From Cupriavidus gilardii (GTDB taxonomy: Bacteria > Pseudomonadota > Gammaproteobacteria > Burkholderiales > Burkholderiaceae): a stretch of DNA of 64,000 bases. This document shows positions 58,892 through 64,000 of the stretch, piece by piece. Below the pieces are notes generated by a model, which saw only the letters and a program-made list of their open reading frames with translations, ran no database searches and was not told the DNA's origin. The position numbers and the translations under genes are program-made. Numbering within the stretch: position 1 is the stretch's first letter; the number at the start of each line of letters is the position of its first letter. The stretch lies in NCBI RefSeq assembly GCF_008801915.1, contig NZ_VZOV01000003.1:280426-344425 (forward strand), written 5' to 3'.

Positions 58892-60721
58892 ATGTTTCGG
58901 ACTATCGTTTCTCTATCCGCGCTGGTCGCTGCCCTGATGGGCGGTATCGGTATTGCCCACGCGCAGACGCGTTCCACCGATCCGGCCGTCGAGGCCGCCG
59001 AGGGCGTGACTCGCGGTTATGGCACCCAGCGCGCCCGCACCGCGCCTGCGGCTTCGTACTCGACCAATATGTCGACGATGTCGATGCAGGGCGGAATCGC
59101 CGCCCCCGGTGCCGGCGGTATTCAAGGCGCGGCAATGCAGCCCGGCGCCGCAGTGGGCGAGCCACGCGTGCCCGCTTTCGATTCGACCGGCCAGGCGGCC
59201 GGCCTGCCGCAGCAAGCGGACTACAGCGCCAACCTGACCAGCGACGTGTTCGGCGCCAATCTGTTTACCGGTGCCTTCAGCCGCGACAGCGCCTCGATCT
59301 TCAATCCCAGCCACGTGGTGTCGGTCGGCGACCGGATCCAATTGCGCATGTGGAACGGCTACAACGTCGATACCGTGCTGACGGTCGATGCCGGCGGCAA
59401 TATCCTGCTGCCCGAAGTCGGCCCGTTCCGCGTGCAGGGCATCACCAACGAGAACCTGCAGGGCGCCATCACCGGCGCGCTGCGCAAGGCGTTCGCCCGC
59501 AATGTGTCGATCTACGCCAGTCTGCTGGCCGCGCAACCGGTGCGTGTCTACGTGACCGGGGCGGTCTACCGGCCCGGCCTGTACACCGGCACCTCCAGCG
59601 ACAGCATCCTGCGCTATCTGGACCAGGCGGGCGGCATCGATCCCGAGCGTGGCTCGTTTCTGGACGTCGCCGTCAAGCGAGGCACGCAGACGCTGGCCGT
59701 CGTCAACCTGTACGACTTCCTGCTCAAAGGCGAACTGGCCTCGCGCCAGCTGAACAACGGTGACGTGATCTTCGTGCAGCCGCGCAAGAACACCGTCAAG
59801 GTCAGCGGACTGGCGGAGAACGCCAAGCGCTTCGAATTCATGGGTAGCGCGACGACGCTGCAGCAGATCGCCAGCATGGCCAAGCCGCTGCCGCAGTCGA
59901 CCAATGTCCGCGTCGTCCGCAATACCGGCACCGTCCGCAACACCGAGTACTACCCGCTGGCGCAGGCGCCGAACGTCCAGATCAAGGACGGCGATGAGGT
60001 TGAATTCACCGCCGACAAGCGCCCCGGCACGATCACGGTCCGCGTCGAAGGCGAGCATCTCGGCCCGCAGGAGTTCGTGCTGCCGTACGGCAGTCGCGTC
60101 GGCCAGCTGCTGAGCCAGATCCAGATGACGCCGCAGTCGGATCCGAACAGCATCCAGATGTTCCGCACCAGCGTGAAGGAACGGCAGAAGCTGTTGCTGC
60201 ATACCGCGCTGCGCAGCCTGGAATCGAGCGTGCTGACCGCGCGCTCCGGCACCGCCGAAGAAGCCCAACTGCGCAAGGAAGAAGCAGGGCTGGTGCTCCA
60301 GTGGGTCGAACGCGCCCGCAAGATCGAGCCCACCGGCCAGACGCTGATCGCCAAGTCCGCCAACCGCGACGACCTGCTGCTGGAGAACGGCGACATCCTG
60401 CGCGTACCGATCAAGGACGGCCTGGTGGTCGTCAACGGTGAAGTGCTGTTCCCGAACGCCATCGCCTTCGACAAGGGCATGGACCTCGAGGACTACATCC
60501 AACAGGCGGGCGGCTATTCGCAAAACGCCGATACGTCGCGCGTGATCATCGCGCACCGCGACGGCAGCTTCTCCGATGGCAAGCGCGATCCGGAGATCAA
60601 GGCAGGGGATGAGATCCTGGTATTGCCGAAGGTCGACTTCAAGTCGCGGCAATTCGCCAAGGATGTGTTCCAGATTCTTTATCAGATTGCGATTAGTGCG
60701 AAGGTGGTGTTGGGGTTGTAA
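58892..60721 (+). CDS. kpsD: Capsule polysaccharide export channel KpsD
   Basis: A 609-residue outer-membrane export protein of the Wza/KpsD class. Signal peptide to about residue 24 (GIAHAQ). A disordered Ala/Gly/Gln/Met-rich region (about 45-95) precedes the poly-export domain (NPSHVVSVGDRIQLRMWNGY, VDAGGNILLPEVGPFRVQGI, RVYVTGAVYRPGLYTGTSSD) and further SLBB repeats (VEGEHLGPQEFVLPYGSRVG; VNGEVLFPNAIAF). No lipobox is seen, in line with KpsD. Starts two bases after kpsE. The last codons are less GC-rich. Confidence 0.93.
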   Translation: MFRTIVSLSALVAALMGGIGIAHAQTRSTDPAVEAAEGVTRGYGTQRARTAPAASYSTNMSTMSMQGGIAAPGAGGIQGAAMQPGAAVGEPRVPAFDSTGQAAGLPQQADYSANLTSDVFGANLFTGAFSRDSASIFNPSHVVSVGDRIQLRMWNGYNVDTVLTVDAGGNILLPEVGPFRVQGITNENLQGAITGALRKAFARNVSIYASLLAAQPVRVYVTGAVYRPGLYTGTSSDSILRYLDQAGGIDPERGSFLDVAVKRGTQTLAVVNLYDFLLKGELASRQLNNGDVIFVQPRKNTVKVSGLAENAKRFEFMGSATTLQQIASMAKPLPQSTNVRVVRNTGTVRNTEYYPLAQAPNVQIKDGDEVEFTADKRPGTITVRVEGEHLGPQEFVLPYGSRVGQLLSQIQMTPQSDPNSIQMFRTSVKERQKLLLHTALRSLESSVLTARSGTAEEAQLRKEEAGLVLQWVERARKIEPTGQTLIAKSANRDDLLLENGDILRVPIKDGLVVVNGEVLFPNAIAFDKGMDLEDYIQQAGGYSQNADTSRVIIAHRDGSFSDGKRDPEIKAGDEILVLPKVDFKSRQFAKDVFQILYQIAISAKVVLGL

Positions 60722-60830
60722 GGCCCCTGAGAGTGGTCGCCAATGTTCCAGATGTTCGCGTGGTGGCTATTCACTAGCACATTAGCTATTCAACCGATGT
60801 GCCAGCAATTCAAATAAAGTCAGGTGCAAG

Positions 60831-63293
60831 ATGGCAATTACGAAGAAACTGCGGAAACTGCGGAGAGACCCTAAGGCCTTTTTCGGAGATTCAAAGAACC
60901 CAATGTTCAAAGCTGTAGGCGAATTGCTGCCCGGCCACCGGCGCGTGCCTGCCAGTAAAGATAATGACCGGGCACCGTCTACAGTGAAAGCGATCAAAGG
61001 ATCGAATATAGCGCCGTCCCCAAAGACGCCGAGTACTGCACGGAATCGTGCCGCGAGCGACCTTGAAGCAATGCGGTCCATGGAAGCAATTTTCCGGTTG
61101 CAAAGTCCTTTTGTAGACCTGTGGCGAGCATACAGATATGGTGCCATGGACAATTCTGTTAGCTCTACAACACGCCCGGCCGTCGCACTGTACCCGCTCG
61201 GTGTTCCCTGTTTGGATTCGGCTCGGAGTCAGGCATATCATAATCTTGGTTATGCCACCTTCTTTCTGCCATTGTGGGATTACACCGACCCATTGGCGGA
61301 CTTGGATGACATCGAATTCCGCGCGAACAAAGCACCCCTTGAGGCAAATTCGACTGCGCGGCAACTGCTGACGTCGCTTAGTGGGAGAAACGTGTCGGCT
61401 ATTGTGCTGCCATATGATGCGACTTCTTTGACCCGAGCAATCGCGATCCAATGTCGGGCTTTGGGCCTCAAGACGATCTGTCATTTTCCTGCTCTGCCAT
61501 CGGTCCTGGGTCTGTACGGTAAAGAGAAGATTGCGTCGTTTCCGATCTGCGATCAGATTGTGGCCGCCGCGAGCATGTCGGGGAAGATTCAGTTTTCCGA
61601 TGGCGTAATGCGGCGTTGCTCAGTATTTCCAGATGACTTGAGCGATCCCGCGAGCCTCGATGAAACTTGCGTTGGGCAGACGCGGGCTTGGTTGGGGGTC
61701 GGAGCGTCAGAAGCAATATACCTTTTACTTTTGCCGCCACTTCAATGTGCATGTTCTAATGAAGATCTGGCGACCGCTATATTTGGCGAAATAGAGTCGC
61801 TGCTGGCACGTATGCAGCCGACCGACCATCTCATAGTTGTTGCGAAACGGCGCAAGCAGGGCTTCTTGAACAATGCCGCCGTCAAACTACTTCGTGAAAA
61901 ATATCGAAAGTCGATTCTCTTTTACGACGAGATTTCTGAGCTAACGCGTCTGGCTGAACTGGCACGGGAAATTGTTGCGCCCGAAGGCTTGATTTCATCG
62001 AACAAAATAAACAGAGATTCCGTAAGGTTCTTTGCGGTGGGTGGTTTCGCCATGAGCGATATCAAAGAACATGCAAAGCCGACACATAAATCCGAGTCGG
62101 AAGATTCGATGGGCTGTAATGAAGATGATATGGTGCATGAGCTGCCGCCTTTCGATATTCGAAAACTCATTGAACATGATTCTAGAAGTGGCGTGATGCC
62201 GGGTGTGCCGGTAGGTGTGCATGAAGATATCTTGTATCGGATTTTGTGCAGGAGCGGCCCTGGCTTAGACGTCATTGCGGTTCCTGACCCGGTTAACAAC
62301 CTCCCAATCACGGAGGGTAGGCAGAAGTATTTGCTCGAGCTTTTAAATGCAAATCGCCGCGTTACCGGGGCTGGTGCTCTACGAGAAACCAACGCGGCGG
62401 AATTGTTCGTCCAATGGGGTGCGGAGCCGAGCGAGTCTAAGGAAAGACCGGAGGTTTTCCGGAGCCAACTTGCGCGCCCGCGGCTTTATCTCGAGGATGG
62501 ATTCATACGATCTCAAGGGCTTTGGACTGACCCCAACGAGCCTACACTGTCAGTGGTGATGGATACGCGTGCCATATATTATAATGCCCTCGAGCCATCC
62601 CTTCTCGAAACCATCTTAAACTCCGATTTTGAGTTGGATGAAAAACAACTGGCCCGTGCTAAGCGGGCAATTTCCCAGATCGTATCAAATCGAATCTCGA
62701 AATATAATCACGCTCCAATTTTGAGTCTCGATTTCCGTTCGCCGGGGAAAAAATCGATTTTAATCATCGATCAAAAGGCCGGTGATATGTCCATCAAATA
62801 TGGATGTGCGAATGACGACAGCTTTATGTCAATGCTGCAGAGCGCTTTGGACTTGGGAGATCAGGCCGAGATCATAATTAAGCAGCATCCATGCGCTATT
62901 AGCGGTGGCGCCCATGAGGCTCATTTCACCATAGAATCACTCGGAGATGTGGCAAGACAAAGGAACGTGCACTTGATTGGGTTCGATGTGAATCCCTTCT
63001 CGCTAATTGAGGCTGTCGATGAGGTATGGGTTGTGAGCTCTGGAATGGGTTTCGAGGCTCTTATGGCGGGCAAGAAAGTCCGCTGTTTTGGGGTGCCGTT
63101 CTACTCGAATTGGGGAGTCACTCACGACCACGTAAAGATTGAGCGGCGTAGGAGAATCCGATCTATCGAGGAGATTTTCTACATCTTCTACATCTTGCTT
63201 ACTCAGTATGTGGATCCCCGTACTGGGCGGCGGTGTGAGGTCGAAGATCTAATTGATTATTTTTCGGACAGAGCTGTCCAGCGCGCTGCTTGA
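60831..63293 (+). CDS. KpsC-like capsule Kdo transferase with unknown N-terminal half
   Basis: An 820-residue protein. The C-terminal half (about 490-810) matches the KpsC/KpsS family of beta-Kdo transferases that build the Kdo linker on the lipid anchor: YLEDGFIRSQGLWTDPNEPT near 552, GDMSIKYGCANDD near 650, IIKQHPCAISGG near 685 and EVWVVSSGMGFEALMAGKKV near 739, followed by FGVPFYSNWGVTHD. The N-terminal half (about 85-400) is not a second KpsC domain; it looks like a GT-B-style fold (SARSQAYHNLGYATFFLPLW, RALGLKTICHFPALPSVLGL) of unknown function. Base and codon use are much less GC-biased than upstream genes, suggesting transfer. 109 bases after kpsD. Confidence 0.8.
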   Translation: MAITKKLRKLRRDPKAFFGDSKNPMFKAVGELLPGHRRVPASKDNDRAPSTVKAIKGSNIAPSPKTPSTARNRAASDLEAMRSMEAIFRLQSPFVDLWRAYRYGAMDNSVSSTTRPAVALYPLGVPCLDSARSQAYHNLGYATFFLPLWDYTDPLADLDDIEFRANKAPLEANSTARQLLTSLSGRNVSAIVLPYDATSLTRAIAIQCRALGLKTICHFPALPSVLGLYGKEKIASFPICDQIVAAASMSGKIQFSDGVMRRCSVFPDDLSDPASLDETCVGQTRAWLGVGASEAIYLLLLPPLQCACSNEDLATAIFGEIESLLARMQPTDHLIVVAKRRKQGFLNNAAVKLLREKYRKSILFYDEISELTRLAELAREIVAPEGLISSNKINRDSVRFFAVGGFAMSDIKEHAKPTHKSESEDSMGCNEDDMVHELPPFDIRKLIEHDSRSGVMPGVPVGVHEDILYRILCRSGPGLDVIAVPDPVNNLPITEGRQKYLLELLNANRRVTGAGALRETNAAELFVQWGAEPSESKERPEVFRSQLARPRLYLEDGFIRSQGLWTDPNEPTLSVVMDTRAIYYNALEPSLLETILNSDFELDEKQLARAKRAISQIVSNRISKYNHAPILSLDFRSPGKKSILIIDQKAGDMSIKYGCANDDSFMSMLQSALDLGDQAEIIIKQHPCAISGGAHEAHFTIESLGDVARQRNVHLIGFDVNPFSLIEAVDEVWVVSSGMGFEALMAGKKVRCFGVPFYSNWGVTHDHVKIERRRRIRSIEEIFYIFYILLTQYVDPRTGRRCEVEDLIDYFSDRAVQRAA

Positions 63294-63304
63294 AAGGTGC
63301 CTCT

Positions 63305-63877
63305 ATGTCCAGCACCGTTGGCGCTCCGCTTGTTGTTGTTTTTCACTCAAACGTAGTTACCGTCAGGCAGCGAATTCGTTTCGCGGAAATTCTGTCGGAC
63401 CAGTCGCGACACGGTACGCTGACGGGCGGACGGGACGCCTTGATAGATTACTGCGAGGATGTTGCGTCAGAACTCGCATCTAGCGCAACACGCCGATATG
63501 TTGATCTAATACTCGACGAACCGTCGACTATTTCCGTAGTCCGTGAAGCATGGCAACAGTTAAATCAACAAGCGGCCTCCACATTGATCTTCCGAATTCG
63601 CGTTGCGGCAGATGTGCAGCGGAAACGGCAAGTTCGGCGTCCAACACACCTGGTCGCCGATCTGTGTGATCACGGGAGCATCGCACTCCAAAATAAGCTG
63701 GAGGTCCTGATCCGCAGACTCCCGGTAGCAAGCGCTGCGTTGTTGTTAGGCGGGGTGCCCCTGATTTGGCCGAGCTACGCGTCCATGTTGATTCTGGCTG
63801 GCGACCCCTCTGCAGTGTTGTTCGATGCATTGGACGAAATGCAGCTGGAACGCGAGTCTAAGGTGATTTTTTTGTAA
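63305..63877 (+). CDS. Hypothetical protein of the capsule locus
   Basis: A 190-residue protein that I do not recognise. It opens APLVVVFHSNVVTVRQRIRF, with a strand-loop pattern, then helical stretches, and a C-terminal LPVASAALLLGGVPLIWPSY that is mildly hydrophobic but short for a membrane segment. ATG at 63305 follows AAAGG. It is 11 bases after the KpsC-like gene and so in the same operon. The codon use matches that gene. Confidence 0.65.
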   Translation: MSSTVGAPLVVVFHSNVVTVRQRIRFAEILSDQSRHGTLTGGRDALIDYCEDVASELASSATRRYVDLILDEPSTISVVREAWQQLNQQAASTLIFRIRVAADVQRKRQVRRPTHLVADLCDHGSIALQNKLEVLIRRLPVASAALLLGGVPLIWPSYASMLILAGDPSAVLFDALDEMQLERESKVIFL

Positions 63878-63911
63878 CCGCTAAATCCAGCACACCTTGT
63901 TGAGTCGAGCC

Positions 63912-63953
63912 GTTACCCAGTAACGTACGCAATACGGGACGTTACCGGGTAAC
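63912..63953. promoter_or_regulatory. Two palindromes before the last gene
   Basis: GTTAC-CCA-GTAAC (63912-63924) and GTTACC-G-GGTAAC (63941-63953), centres 29 bases apart, 20 bases before the ATG at 63973. Both share GTTACC and point to a dimeric regulator, or to RNA hairpins in the leader of the next gene. Confidence 0.5.
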
Positions 63954-63972
63954 CATGACGAAGGAGTGCAGG

Positions 63973-64000
63973 ATGGCGCAGACGACAGCCCAGCGACAGG
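63973..64000 (+). CDS. 5' end of a gene cut by the window edge
   Basis: Starts MAQTTAQRQ; only nine codons are present. AAGGAG at 63961-63966 is six bases before the ATG at 63973. An in-frame ATG at 63955 exists but lies in the second palindrome. Function cannot be given. Confidence 0.55.

Overview
The window is GC-rich DNA from a betaproteobacterium, most likely order Burkholderiales. The evidence is a periplasmic Bug-type solute receptor next to LysR regulators, the soluble NAD-dependent formate dehydrogenase operon fdsGBA-fdhD-fdsD, the exbD-exbB / xseA / sodB neighbourhood, and a kps-type capsule cluster. No rRNA, tRNA, CRISPR array or intact insertion sequence was recognised. Genes are dense and mostly of housekeeping or metabolic type up to about 54.9 kb. 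The last 3 kb are visibly richer in A+T and belong to a capsule locus that runs off the right edge.

Layout. 0-5.3 kb: a gene cut at the left edge, a chalcone-isomerase-like secreted protein, an AEC carrier, queG, and tsaE-amiC. 5.4-12.7 kb: an SBF-type symporter divergent from a LysR gene, a lipoprotein gamma-glutamyltransferase, an SDR dehydrogenase behind a perfect 16-bp palindrome, and a two-gene unit of unknown function. 12.8-20.4 kb: adk, lpxK-trm112-kdsB (lipid A and Kdo synthesis), exbB-exbD, a 960-bp gene-free region holding four degenerate repeats rich in DnaA-box-like sequence, then xseA and sodB. 20.5-29.8 kb: a Bug receptor, LysR regulators, a single-chain aconitase-family enzyme with the swivel domain first, and a fused indolepyruvate ferredoxin oxidoreductase with its own divergent LysR gene. 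29.9-38.4 kb: PPK2 and the fds operon with a divergent ModE/FdsR-like regulator. 38.4-47.8 kb: higBA, an MgtC family protein, a GT51 transglycosylase, an HPP-CBS protein, modE, modABC with a clear ModE box placed inside the modA promoter, a membrane-anchored LuxR-type regulator, a 2-hydroxyacid dehydrogenase and a nucleoside deoxyribosyltransferase-like protein. 47.8-54.9 kb: a pqiAABC (MCE) lipid-transport operon, then Lrp / arginine-deiminase-like hydrolase / ornithine cyclodeaminase. 55-64 kb: kpsF-M-T-E-D, a large KpsC-like fusion, an unknown small protein and the start of another gene.

Functional links. Molybdate uptake (modABC/modE) lies about 5 kb from a molybdenum formate dehydrogenase whose own regulator has a ModE-type N-terminus. 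The kdsB gene and the capsule-locus kpsF both serve Kdo metabolism, which supplies both LPS and the Kdo linker of ABC-dependent capsules. Two families of dispersed palindromic repeats sit in gene ends throughout the housekeeping part and were not seen in the capsule part.

The best candidates for something undescribed are the repeat array upstream of xseA, the two-gene unknown operon at 10.9-12.7 kb, the KpsC-like fusion at the capsule boundary, and several operator-like palindromes placed exactly at promoters or starts.
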